Origin: CAITQP01 sp964533145
Lineage (GTDB): Bacteria; Patescibacteriota; Minisyncoccia; Phycocordibacterales; UBA9973
Direction: 5' to 3'
Assembly (NCBI GenBank): GCA_964533145.1
Contig: CAZHLG010000010.1
Span: 1 to 35,439, forward strand
Length of the DNA: 35,439 nt
Shown: piece by piece, positions 8,542 through 16,315 of the stretch
Position numbering within the stretch: the first letter of the stretch is position 1
How the letters are laid out: each line of letters opens with the position of its first letter
Made by a program: the position numbers and the translations under genes
The notes under the pieces: generated by a model
Seen by the model: only the letters and a program-made list of their open reading frames with translations
Database searches by the model: none
Told to the model about the DNA's origin: nothing

Positions 8542-9434
8542 TGCATGCGCGGGCGCACAGACGCCGTGCGGCGGCGAAGAATCCATGCAGCGACAATGCC
8601 AACGGCAAGAATCGTCCCGACAGCCCAAAACCATGACTGCAATCCTTGCTGGCGGTACGTGACCGAGCGGGCATTTCCGGCCCGATCATAGGCAGTAACG
8701 ACAGCCTTCACTTTGGCGTCTTGATTGATGATCACATAGGTCTCCCCGGAACGGACATCAGGATACCCCTTTTCGCGCACAGTGTAATATGCGATGCCGG
8801 ATTCAGAATCCTGTGCAGCGAACGAGAGAAATGCCCGACCTTCGGCAACCGACGGATCGGTCGAGTACACAACATCGAATGTGTCAGGAGGAGTGGTGTC
8901 CTTCGATAGCCGCTCGGCCAGAAAATCACGCGGAGCGGCGCGTTTCTGTCCCACGACGACGGAGACACGGCTTTCGGCGACGGGAATCGCAGCACCCGTG
9001 CCGTCAGCACGATATGCGGTTGCCCGGACCGGACCGACCGTAATCATGCCCGGAGCAGAAGATTGGACCGAAACACTGAACAGCTTGATGCGAGCGCCGG
9101 ACACGCCGGACGGCGCTCCTCCCACGAACACTACCGTCGAACCGTCCGCAGCAAGCGATGGCTTGCGCGGCCACAGCGTGAACGCAGAGCCGCCGACGGA
9201 CAGGTCCGCAAAACGGAGCGTTCGCGGCGCAGGACCGGCGAAGATGAGCGATCCTTCAATTGCGTTGACCGTCTCGCCCTGCGTATCAAGATATACGTCA
9301 AGCACCGCCGTATCCCCCGCCGCGAAGGCCGAATCCGACTGCACGGACAACGCGGCAGCTTGCGCAGCCGATGGAAAACCGGCTCCCGTCAAGACATACA
9401 CCAGCGCCGCAATGAGAAATAGTCTTTTTTTCAT
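8538..9434 (-). CDS. Membrane-anchored cohesin-domain protein (298 aa)
   Basis: Signal peptide (residues 1-27, ending AAQAA), a cohesin-like domain at about 28-165 (GDTAVLDVYLDTQGETVNAI, then FTLWPRKPSLAADGSTVVFV and VGGAPSGVSG), an Ig-like stretch with YDRAGNARSVTY, a single membrane helix near residues 268-288 (WAVGTILAVGIVAAWIL) and a short basic tail. The cohesin features are more diverged than in the next gene. It begins 9 nt after the stop of the dockerin gene, and its stop overlaps the next start. Its neighbour upstream supplies a possible dockerin partner. Confidence 0.8.
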   Translation of the reverse strand: MKKRLFLIAALVYVLTGAGFPSAAQAAALSVQSDSAFAAGDTAVLDVYLDTQGETVNAIEGSLIFAGPAPRTLRFADLSVGGSAFTLWPRKPSLAADGSTVVFVGGAPSGVSGARIKLFSVSVQSSAPGMITVGPVRATAYRADGTGAAIPVAESRVSVVVGQKRAAPRDFLAERLSKDTTPPDTFDVVYSTDPSVAEGRAFLSFAAQDSESGIAYYTVREKGYPDVRSGETYVIINQDAKVKAVVTAYDRAGNARSVTYRQQGLQSWFWAVGTILAVGIVAAWILRRRTASVRPRMQ

Positions 9435-9443
9435 ACGGGTATG

Positions 9444-11691
9444 TTAGGTTGATTTCTTTCCCCACTGATAAAGCATGATCGAGAAGTCGACGGCACCGAC
9501 CTTTGAGTCTTTGTTGATATCCACATATGGATTCTTGTACGGAGGTTTTTTGTTCCAGAAAGACAGCAGTATCGAGAAGTCGACGGCGTTCACTTTGCCA
9601 TCGCGGTTCAGGTCGGCCGAAAGGTAATTCCCTGATCCTGAATCGGTCGAAATGACTCCACCGCCTCCTCCTCCGCCCCCACCGCCTCCGCCACTGCCGC
9701 TGCTGCCGCTCGAACCACTGCTGCCCGAACTGACGGTAAACACGCGCGATGCCGAAGAGCTATCGGTGCCGAAGTATACGACGAGCTTAAAGTAATACGT
9801 GCCGGCAGACGACACAGAAGCGGTCAGGCCTGTATTCCAGGAATCGCCGGGATTGATGTATTTGGCAGCAAGCGCATAGAATGCGTCATCACCGCCGCCA
9901 CACTGATTGTCAGCAGAAGAGACCACGCACCACTCATACTGGTATTCATATCCGCTCAAACCCTCGTTGGTAATAGTGATATTGCCTGTAATCGATGACG
10001 GGCTTGCAGCAGTGACCGAGTTGATGATCACCTGAGCCGGAGAACCTGCGACCTCCCAATAATCGTTGGTCTGTATTGTGGTTCCGGAGAGTATCTCCGT
10101 GTTCGCAACGGCCTCCCAGAGACCCTGCGCCGCGCTGCTTGCCGTAGTGTACGTATATTCATAAATACCCTCGGCAAGACGTGTCGTCGGGACGTTTGAG
10201 ACGACTACGTTGCGGCTCGGATCATACAGTGTCACGGTCGGGTTCGCGTATGAATCAGACGGCTCTGACGAAGGGTCGACTACGTATACCTTGACGCGAT
10301 ATGCCGAACCGGCCTGCACACGATCGACATTAGACATACGGACAGTCCACTTGCTGCCCCCTGCGGACGTCGCCCGAGAAGAGACAGTCGCATCGACATT
10401 CGTTGCAAGCTGTTCGCCGATAGTACCTACGCTCGTGAGCGACGACGAAAGGACATTCCAAACGTCGGCTGCCGTAATATCGTTGCCATAATCGGTAAGC
10501 GTGCGGGTGGCGTTGAGCCAAACGTCAGACGCGATGTTCGCGTTGCCAGTCGAACTGAGCGTGCGCGTCGCTGAAAGCCAGACATCGCCAGCCGTCAGGT
10601 CGCTCGTACCGCGAGTGGATACGGCGGCATCAAGATTGTCCACGATCTGTTTTCCGATCGAACCGGTAGTAGTAAGGCCCGAGGCTGCGATATCCCATAT
10701 TGCCTGCTGGGAAGCAGAAGATATGTCGACGCTTGAACTCAGCGAACGGGCACCGTATGCCCAGACGTCAGACGCGGAAATGTCGTTCAAAGAAGAAATA
10801 AGGGCATTGGTCGTCGCAATATCGCTCGCGGTCGCAAGGCNNNNNNNNNNNNNNNNNNNNNNNNNNNNNNNNNNNNNNNNNNNNNNNNNNNNNNNNNNNN
10901 NNNNNNNNNNNNNNNNNNNNNNNNNNNNNNNNNNNNNNNNTGCCGCTTGAGAGTCCGGCTCCGGTAAGCGTACGGGTCGCTGCGGACCAGACGTCTGTCG
11001 GGAGCGTTCCAAAGCTCGTCAGGGAGCGGGTGCCGTAAGTCCAGACATCTGCTGCGGAGATATCGTTCAGAGCTGCTATGAGACCGTTCGTGGTCGATAT
11101 GTCACTGTCGGTCGCAAGGCTGCCGCTTGAGAGTCCGGCTCCGGTAAGCGTACGGGTCGCTGCGGACCAGACGTCGCTCGCAAGAGTTCCGAACGTCGTG
11201 AGAGATCGGGTTGCCGCGCTCCAAATATCCGCAGCAATAGACGTACCCGAGGTCAATGTCCGGGTGCCGTTGGTCCAAACAGACGAGGCAATGGACGCAT
11301 CGGTCACATCGGGATCCTTGACTCTGAATGTCTTGTCGACTTTCAGAAGATCTCCGCCAGCGCTCGATCCACAGGCAATGAACGCAGGCCATGTCCCCGT
11401 CGCCGTAGCGATCGAATACGAATAGTGATGCCATCCGTCTGCATCTGCAGTCATAGTCACGCCCGAAGCAAGCGTCGTTCCGCTCGGATTTTTGACGGTA
11501 AGCCAGCAATCATCCGTAGTCGGACTGAAGTCGTCTTCGTAGATATATTCACCGAGCACGACAGTCGTACTCGGCGCATATGTCTCCATCGCATGCGCCG
11601 ACACGGCTCCAAAAACCGCAAAAACAGCCACACCGAACACTCCTCCGCGCAGCGCTCGAGTGGCATATGAATATCGTGTCGTGTCGCGCAT
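9444..11691 (-). CDS. Secreted tandem-repeat protein with C-terminal dockerin (interrupted by assembly gap)
   Basis: Signal peptide (about residues 1-34, ending SAHA), a small beta-rich N-terminal domain, then tandem repeats built on x-VW-x3-TRTLT; ten copies are visible. After the repeats come Ig-like domains, a Ser/Gly linker, and a type I-like dockerin of about 55 residues with two calcium loops, DLNRDGKVNAVD and DINKDSKVGAVD. Dockerins bind cohesins, and two cohesin genes follow directly. The 100-N gap makes the frame look broken, but the known parts total 2148 nt, a multiple of three, and the flanks join in frame as an intact repeat. I therefore call one gene of at least 715 residues. 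The VW-TRTLT repeats resemble stretches of phage tail proteins. Confidence 0.85.
10841..10940. other. Assembly gap (100 N) inside the tandem repeat
   Basis: One hundred N, a common placeholder for unknown length. The base before the gap and the base after it abut exactly as in the intact copy at 11111-11130 (gtcgcaaggc|tgccgcttga). The true missing part is therefore probably zero or a whole number of about 180-bp repeat units. Confidence 0.9.
10941..11175 (-). repeat. 180-bp tandem repeat unit in the dockerin gene
   Basis: The first 55 bases of 10941-10995 and 11121-11175 are identical, a period of 180 bp or 60 codons. Outside that block the units are similar but diverged. The unit encodes SLATDSDISTTNGLIAALND followed by two VW-TRTLT motifs. 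Confidence 0.88.
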
Positions 11692-11711
11692 ACTGATACA
11701 GGTATTGGTAA

Positions 11712-11870
11712 TTACTTGCGCTTCGCGCCGTCGCCCGATTTGAACGCGCCGCCGATGTTGCGGACAGCCTGGACCACGTCTTTGACAAGTTCAGGGATGC
11801 GCTTCGACCCGAACAAGAGGAGCAGGATGACCGCGATAATGATGAGTTCTTTTGTTCCGATGCCAAACAT
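11712..11870 (-). CDS. tatA: Twin-arginine translocase pore subunit TatA/E, copy 1
   Basis: A 52-residue TatA/E-type protein: a short N terminus with Glu8, one membrane helix (LIIIAVILLLLFG), the hinge FGSKRIPEL and an amphipathic helix KDVVQAVRNIGGAF, then a short basic tail. TatA forms the variable-size channel through which folded proteins cross the membrane. It is about half the usual length, with only the core fold kept. It starts 36 nt after the second tatA copy stops; the dockerin gene follows 20 nt later. The paralogue just upstream shares the first eight residues exactly. Confidence 0.93.
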   Translation of the reverse strand: MFGIGTKELIIIAVILLLLFGSKRIPELVKDVVQAVRNIGGAFKSGDGAKRK

Positions 11871-11906
11871 AGTGATGAATGATGTTAGCGCCCGTGATAA
11901 TCGACG

Positions 11907-12056
11907 TTATTTCTTCGGAGACCCCTTGAATGCATCGCCCACCTGCCTGATTGCGTCTGCGATGTTCTTCGCGAGCTCCGGCACTTTCTTAGAGCCGAAA
12001 AGCAGGAGCAGCACGATTGCGATAATGATGATTTCTTTTGTTCCGATGCCAAACAT
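11907..12056 (-). CDS. tatA: Twin-arginine translocase pore subunit TatA/E, copy 2
   Basis: A 49-residue TatA/E protein with the same start (MFGIGTKE), a membrane helix (IIIIAIVLLLLFG), hinge FGSKKVPEL and amphipathic helix (AKNIADAIRQVGDAFK). It lies directly after tatC (7 nt). With copy 1 it may cover the TatA and TatB roles, since no separate TatB-length gene is present; that division is inferred. The pair clearly arose by duplication, but the tails have diverged. Confidence 0.93.
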   Translation of the reverse strand: MFGIGTKEIIIIAIVLLLLFGSKKVPELAKNIADAIRQVGDAFKGSPKK

Positions 12057-12063
12057 ATGTTTT

Positions 12064-12798
12064 TTATTGCTTAACCTGATAATGCCTGCTGAACCGACGG
12101 TTCCACGCGATCGTCAGTTCGAACACTGCGATGAGCGGGAGGGCCATCAGTATCATGGACAACCCGTCCGTGGGCGGCAGCAAAGCGACGAATATGAAGA
12201 TGCCCGCTACGACGTATCGCCGCTTTTGAGCCAAGGTCTCCGTCCGAAGCATGCGGGCCCGGATAAGGGATGTCAGGATAAGCGGCGACAGGAACAGTAT
12301 GCCGAGCAAGCTGGCCGTCAGTATCATCTGAGACGCGAACGTCCCGATATCCCAATAGTTCGCTACGCCCAGACTGATATTGATATCTGCGACGATCCTC
12401 ACGGCAAAGTACATGGTGAGGATGCCGTACGAAAAACCGACCAGGAACAGCGCGGCCGCAAGCGGCAGCACGAGTATGAACATGCGCCGCTCCCGTCGTT
12501 GCAGTCCCGGACGCAGGAACGAATACAGATGGAATACTAAAAGCGGCACTGTCGCCACGGATGCGACCAAAAACCCGGTGCTCATCGAAAGATCGATGAG
12601 CTGGAACGGCGACGTTGCGGCAAGAGTGACGTTCGGAAGCGGTACGGCCCGAAGCAGCACGCGGAGCGCCGGCGTCGTCAAAAAGAAACCGGCGCCGAAG
12701 GTCACGGCAAAAAATTTGACGATCGCCATCAGCCGCCGCCGTATCTCTTCGAGATACTCCCCATAGGTTTGTATATACGCTTGTAATTTTCCCGGCAT
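12064..12798 (-). CDS. tatC: Twin-arginine translocase receptor TatC
   Basis: TatC, 244 residues with six membrane segments, binds the twin-arginine signal and nucleates the TatA channel. The cytoplasmic N terminus has GEYLEEIRRRL in place of the common HLxELRxR, keeping the Glu and Arg residues. The first cytoplasmic loop has the family motif F-LRPGL-x3-ERR (FLRPGLQRRERR). The proline-rich loop LLPPTDGLSMIL near the end is also typical. It follows a small unknown gene by 16 nt and is followed by the two tatA genes, so a complete minimal translocon is encoded here, inside the operon that also encodes a Tat-signal protein. Confidence 0.96.
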   Translation of the reverse strand: MPGKLQAYIQTYGEYLEEIRRRLMAIVKFFAVTFGAGFFLTTPALRVLLRAVPLPNVTLAATSPFQLIDLSMSTGFLVASVATVPLLVFHLYSFLRPGLQRRERRMFILVLPLAAALFLVGFSYGILTMYFAVRIVADINISLGVANYWDIGTFASQMILTASLLGILFLSPLILTSLIRARMLRTETLAQKRRYVVAGIFIFVALLPPTDGLSMILMALPLIAVFELTIAWNRRFSRHYQVKQ

Positions 12799-12814
12799 AC
12801 ATGTGTGCTGACGA

Positions 12815-12985
12815 TTATTCTGACATTATGAAAATAGTTGTCCCGTCCGCGATCTCCTGTGCAGTATATTCGCTGCCGTTCGGCTCGAGCATGATATCCG
12901 CCGGGGCATTAAGCGTTCCTGTCGGTATCTCGACAAGGAATGCCTGACCCTCTTGTTCCTGGAAGCAAATATCAGTGAGTGCCAT
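12815..12985 (-). CDS. Small hypothetical protein (56 aa)
   Basis: ATG at 12985 to TAA at 12815, 56 residues, acidic, with no signal peptide or membrane segment. It reads like a compact beta-rich fold (FLVEIPTGTLNAPADIMLEP, then TTIFIMSE). It lies 9 nt after the 167-residue gene and 16 nt before tatC, so the operon context supports it as a real gene. I do not recognise the family; small head-tail or decoration proteins of phages are one possibility given the neighbours. Confidence 0.6.
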   Translation of the reverse strand: MALTDICFQEQEGQAFLVEIPTGTLNAPADIMLEPNGSEYTAQEIADGTTIFIMSE

Positions 12986-12994
12986 ACTGCAGTA

Positions 12995-13498
12995 TTACCC
13001 GATCGAACGTTTCCGCGCCGCAATGGAACGACCTCCCCGAGAGCGGGTCACGGGGCCTGTGACTTCCTCAGGAACGACACTCTCTTCCGTGCCGATCGTC
13101 GGAACGACAGTATCGACGGGCACCACGGAGTCAGCCTCGGGCGTTGGCGGCTCAGACACAGCAGGAGAGGCCGCGGGAGAGCCCGCTGCATCCGCCGGCA
13201 CAGTGCGCGGCGTGACAACCGGCGCCGTATCGTCAATCATGTCTTCATTGCCTATCACATCCTCCGTGGCCGTCCCCGCAAGAAGCTCAGCAACCTGAGC
13301 CTCGCTCAAGACTTCGTCCTGCTGATACACGACATCGCCGAAAACGATGCACTGCGCCTGGAACATGCACAACGGCCGCCCGAGGTCGTCGGCTCCGGCA
13401 CATTCAAGCAGGTCAGCCTCGTTATAATCGCCGGTCGGAGAAACTACCTTGAGTTCCGGCCGACCGAACACTTCCTGAAATTGATCGATGTGTATCAT
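12995..13498 (-). CDS. Hypothetical protein with disordered acidic tail (167 aa)
   Basis: The first 75 residues look folded (MIHIDQFQEVFGRPELKVV, with three Cys and GDVVYQQDEVLSEAQVAELL). The rest is a low-complexity Pro/Ala/Val/Thr/Glu tail (residues 85-150), ending in a basic patch RSRGGRSIAARKR. No signal peptide is seen. ATG at 13498 is 1 nt after the stop of the 713-residue gene. The frame is open further upstream but only as an overlap with that gene. A phage-like accessory or linker protein is possible; function unknown. Confidence 0.65.
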   Translation of the reverse strand: MIHIDQFQEVFGRPELKVVSPTGDYNEADLLECAGADDLGRPLCMFQAQCIVFGDVVYQQDEVLSEAQVAELLAGTATEDVIGNEDMIDDTAPVVTPRTVPADAAGSPAASPAVSEPPTPEADSVVPVDTVVPTIGTEESVVPEEVTGPVTRSRGGRSIAARKRSIG

Positions 13499-13499
13499 A

Positions 13500-15641
13500 T
13501 TAGCTTTGCGAGAGAAGCGCCCGAACTTTGATGCCGCTGCCGAGCGACGCAGGCGTATATCGGACATACGTCGTGTCGTTGGCGAGATCGGTCGTATTAT
13601 ATGAGCCCCACGTAGAACCATCGTCCGTCGACTTCTCCCATGTGCCGGTCGGACTTGCTGTCGTATCGGTGAGCAGCAGCGCTCCGCTGACAGCGTCATA
13701 GAGACGGACATAGAGCGTCGGGACAGTCGAACCGAAAGCTGTTGAGAAGCGCCATGCGAAACGCTTATTCGCGATATCTGACTGCGCGACAGACGGCTGG
13801 TAGTGCGAGTCAGTCGTATCATCTTCGTAAGTGACCGTCAGGCCGAAAATACGCGCAGGAACGCAAGTGATGCCTGCCGTCTTAAACTCAAACATGAACT
13901 GAATCTCGCTTGCCGGGGTTATGCCAGTGAGATCGCCGGCATCATTGATCTGAGTCCACGATCCAGAGTCGTCGGAGATGCCGCTCGTGCGAAAATACAG
14001 GCGGTATGGTTCCGGCTGGATACCGAGGTTTTCCGAGCCGAGGATGCGCTCGCTATTCACGTATACGCGATAGAATTTCTTCGCGCCCGTCGTATCGAGC
14101 GAAGGCGTGATCAAGCGGTTTTTTACGCCCGTGACAGAACCCGATGCCGTATCCCAATGCGCGCCTATCGGAAATGCGTACAGCTGGTTGATGATCGCGG
14201 TCGTACCGAGGCGCACAAAATAACCGATACCGCCTTCGACCCACACGGAAAAACCGGCGCTCTGCGTCGCAGGCATAGGATACAAGCCACTATCGGCTGC
14301 GGACTGATCAATCTGCTTGTTATCAGAGAAGAATACATTGTCGATCGGGCTCGAAACCGTGTTGTATTGCGTCATGTAATGCCTTTGACCGGAACCGGTC
14401 GTGACAATAAAACGGTCGATCGTGCTGGCATATTCGACAGACGTGAACGCACTCGTTGCAGCAAACGTGTTGGTTGAACCGGGCGGAATTTCGACCATCG
14501 AGTCAGCGACAAATGTCGTACTTGAGTCGATGATTGATGCGGCCGGAATCCGTAAAATACGCGTCGTAGTGACAGTGTACAGACACTCCGTACCCGAACC
14601 AGGGCCATGCGAAAGCGTGGCCATGCGAGATGCATTCGTCTGGCTGATAGTACCGGTCACGGTCTGCGCGCCCGTGCGAAGGACGAACGCGGAAGTGGAC
14701 TTTCCGGAAGAAAGGCTGCCTAGCGATGCCCGCAGGTCGTATTTATAGATGCGGAGCGACGTGCCCGAGTCGGCATTTATCACATAAGCATAGTGGCTCG
14801 TGTTTGAAACTGTCGCCGAAATGGCAAGGCCCCCGGCAGCTGTGTTCAGCACAGTCGAAGCATCGGCCATCCAATACACAGCCTTGATGTTGTCCGTCGT
14901 CGTGGCAGCAGCGATGGTCGTACCGCCAGAGGCAAAATCGTCAGCGTTGATGCCCTTGGCGACAAACAGCCCGCCGTTGGCAGCGGTTGCATTCGTAGTC
15001 GTGGTATATACACGCAGCTCTTCGATCACGTAGCTGGTTCCGGAAGAAAGGGTCGGGCCCGTACCCGAGAGCGTGATCGAAGTATCGCTCGGCGCTGCAG
15101 CGGACGAGAGATAGTACCACGTTGTCACAGCGGTCGGATCGGTCGTTCCGAAACCGATGCGCGCCCCGCCCGCAAAACGGTTCGTCGCCCATGCAGTGCC
15201 GCTTCCGCTGACCGTCGTGCCCGAGACCGAGACGGTGCCTGTCGAATACGTGCTGCGCACGACACGCATGCCGCGAATCGTGTGGTTGGTCGCAGTCGGA
15301 TACGTAAGCGTAATGAATCCGTTCCATGTAAAGACTTGCGTGGTCTTATTGTAGGAATACATGAGGACACGACGGGTTGCTGCGGCGGTTGAGTTATCCG
15401 CAAGAAAGACCCAATCGATGGTCGAGCTCCAGCTGATGACATGCGGATATACTCCTGCGATGGCAGTCGATTGCTCCATCGGGCGAGCAAGCGCCACCGG
15501 AGCAGGCCCCGCGTAATAATCAGTCGCCGTAGCGCCTGTCTTCTGCTGGATCAATGCCCCGAGAACGGTCTTTGACGAATCGTAGCTCGTATACGGTGTC
15601 GTCGTTCCAGTAAAGAGATGTTCAACTGCTCGCTTTGCCAT
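13500..15641 (-). CDS. Phage tail-like beta-rich structural protein (713 aa)
   Basis: A long Thr/Ser/Gly/Ala-rich protein with few charged residues and no signal peptide (starts MAKRAVEHLFTG). Around residues 135-210 it has the module GTVSVSGTTVSGSGTAW ... IGFGTTDPTAVTTWYYL ... SDTSITLSG, a pattern I associate with phage tail fibre and baseplate-associated proteins. Later parts alternate short strands and YVRYTPASLGSG-type turns. It starts 9 nt after the Tat-signal protein stops. It could be a co-opted phage structural protein, exported with the signal-bearing neighbour, or part of a degraded prophage. The absence of terminase, capsid or portal genes nearby favours the former. Confidence 0.65.
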   Translation of the reverse strand: MAKRAVEHLFTGTTTPYTSYDSSKTVLGALIQQKTGATATDYYAGPAPVALARPMEQSTAIAGVYPHVISWSSTIDWVFLADNSTAAATRRVLMYSYNKTTQVFTWNGFITLTYPTATNHTIRGMRVVRSTYSTGTVSVSGTTVSGSGTAWATNRFAGGARIGFGTTDPTAVTTWYYLSSAAAPSDTSITLSGTGPTLSSGTSYVIEELRVYTTTTNATAANGGLFVAKGINADDFASGGTTIAAATTTDNIKAVYWMADASTVLNTAAGGLAISATVSNTSHYAYVINADSGTSLRIYKYDLRASLGSLSSGKSTSAFVLRTGAQTVTGTISQTNASRMATLSHGPGSGTECLYTVTTTRILRIPAASIIDSSTTFVADSMVEIPPGSTNTFAATSAFTSVEYASTIDRFIVTTGSGQRHYMTQYNTVSSPIDNVFFSDNKQIDQSAADSGLYPMPATQSAGFSVWVEGGIGYFVRLGTTAIINQLYAFPIGAHWDTASGSVTGVKNRLITPSLDTTGAKKFYRVYVNSERILGSENLGIQPEPYRLYFRTSGISDDSGSWTQINDAGDLTGITPASEIQFMFEFKTAGITCVPARIFGLTVTYEDDTTDSHYQPSVAQSDIANKRFAWRFSTAFGSTVPTLYVRLYDAVSGALLLTDTTASPTGTWEKSTDDGSTWGSYNTTDLANDTTYVRYTPASLGSGIKVRALLSQS

Positions 15642-15650
15642 AGTGCTTCG

Positions 15651-16220
15651 TTATACTTCTAAATAATCAACGTTTATCTGGACATTGGCCGTGCCGCTCA
15701 GTACGCAATACAGATCTTCGTTCACTCCACCCTCAACGTAATTCGGATGGTTGTTTGATCCGTATAAGCCCCCGGTCTTCACGGAAAGGTACTTTTCGTA
15801 ATCCGTGCCGGAAGCCCCGAAACGGAAAGAGACGGAGGCGAGATTGGCATCGAGGGTAAAGCGGGTGCTGTATACGCGGATCTTCTTGCCTGCCGCCGGC
15901 GTACGCACCGTACCTGACGCGCTGATGCCTGTCGTCAGTTTTGTGACGCCCTGACCGGTCAAGAGAGACTGAAGGGTTGATTCTGTCGCGGGGTCGATCC
16001 GGGCGTTGGAACTGTCTTTGACGCCGACGACGGCAGACGTCGGAGCACTGCCGGCAACGTATGCCTTGGCGGACTTAGGAAGCACGCTCGCGGCAACAAG
16101 GCCGAGACCAGCGACTCCGGCAAGCTTAAGGAATGTGCGCTTTGCAGCATCAAGACCCGGCGCGGGGTTTTCCGCTCCTGGACCTTCGTTGTGTTTCTTT
16201 GACGCTCGTCGAGTGGGCAT
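15651..16220 (-). CDS. Tat-exported beta-rich protein, phage-like C-terminal domain
   Basis: A 189-residue protein with a twin-arginine-type signal: K27-R-T-F-L-K32, then a hydrophobic stretch (residues 33-47) and an AKA site at 51-53. The first Arg of the pair is Lys, a known tolerated variant. The mature part is beta-rich. Its end (GKKIRVYSTRFTLDANLASV to NVQINVDYLEV) resembles small phage tail or capsid decoration proteins. It is the first gene of the ten-gene operon that also encodes tatC and two tatA genes. I infer that it is a dedicated substrate of this translocon. Confidence 0.75.
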   Translation of the reverse strand: MPTRRASKKHNEGPGAENPAPGLDAAKRTFLKLAGVAGLGLVAASVLPKSAKAYVAGSAPTSAVVGVKDSSNARIDPATESTLQSLLTGQGVTKLTTGISASGTVRTPAAGKKIRVYSTRFTLDANLASVSFRFGASGTDYEKYLSVKTGGLYGSNNHPNYVEGGVNEDLYCVLSGTANVQINVDYLEV

Positions 16221-16315
16221 TCGAAATGCAGTCGGACAACTGCGGCATCGACGCTAGGCTTCAAGAGCCTTACGGGCCTCATGGGCCTCGCGAGCAAACG
16301 ATATGTGTCAGTATA
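16221..16315 (-). promoter_or_regulatory. Promoter and leader of the Tat/cohesin operon
   Basis: TATACT (16315-16310) overlaps the stop of the PAS gene and would give a leader of about 80 nt; no good -35 is seen. The leader carries a tandem GGGCCTC-AT-GGGCCTC (plus-strand reading). No terminator separates the PAS gene from this operon, so read-through is also possible. Confidence 0.5.

Noticed and set aside
10941..11175. 180-bp repeats as a CRISPR array
   Set aside because: Repeats are within a coding frame, have 60-codon period and diverged units, with no spacers or cas genes.
9444..11691. Frameshift splitting the dockerin protein into two genes
   Set aside because: The break is caused only by the 100-N placeholder; without it the gene is a single frame of 716 codons including the stop.
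12995..15641. Intact prophage
   Set aside because: No terminase, portal, major capsid, integrase or lysis genes were seen; the genes share an operon with tatC and tatA, so a co-opted cassette is more likely.
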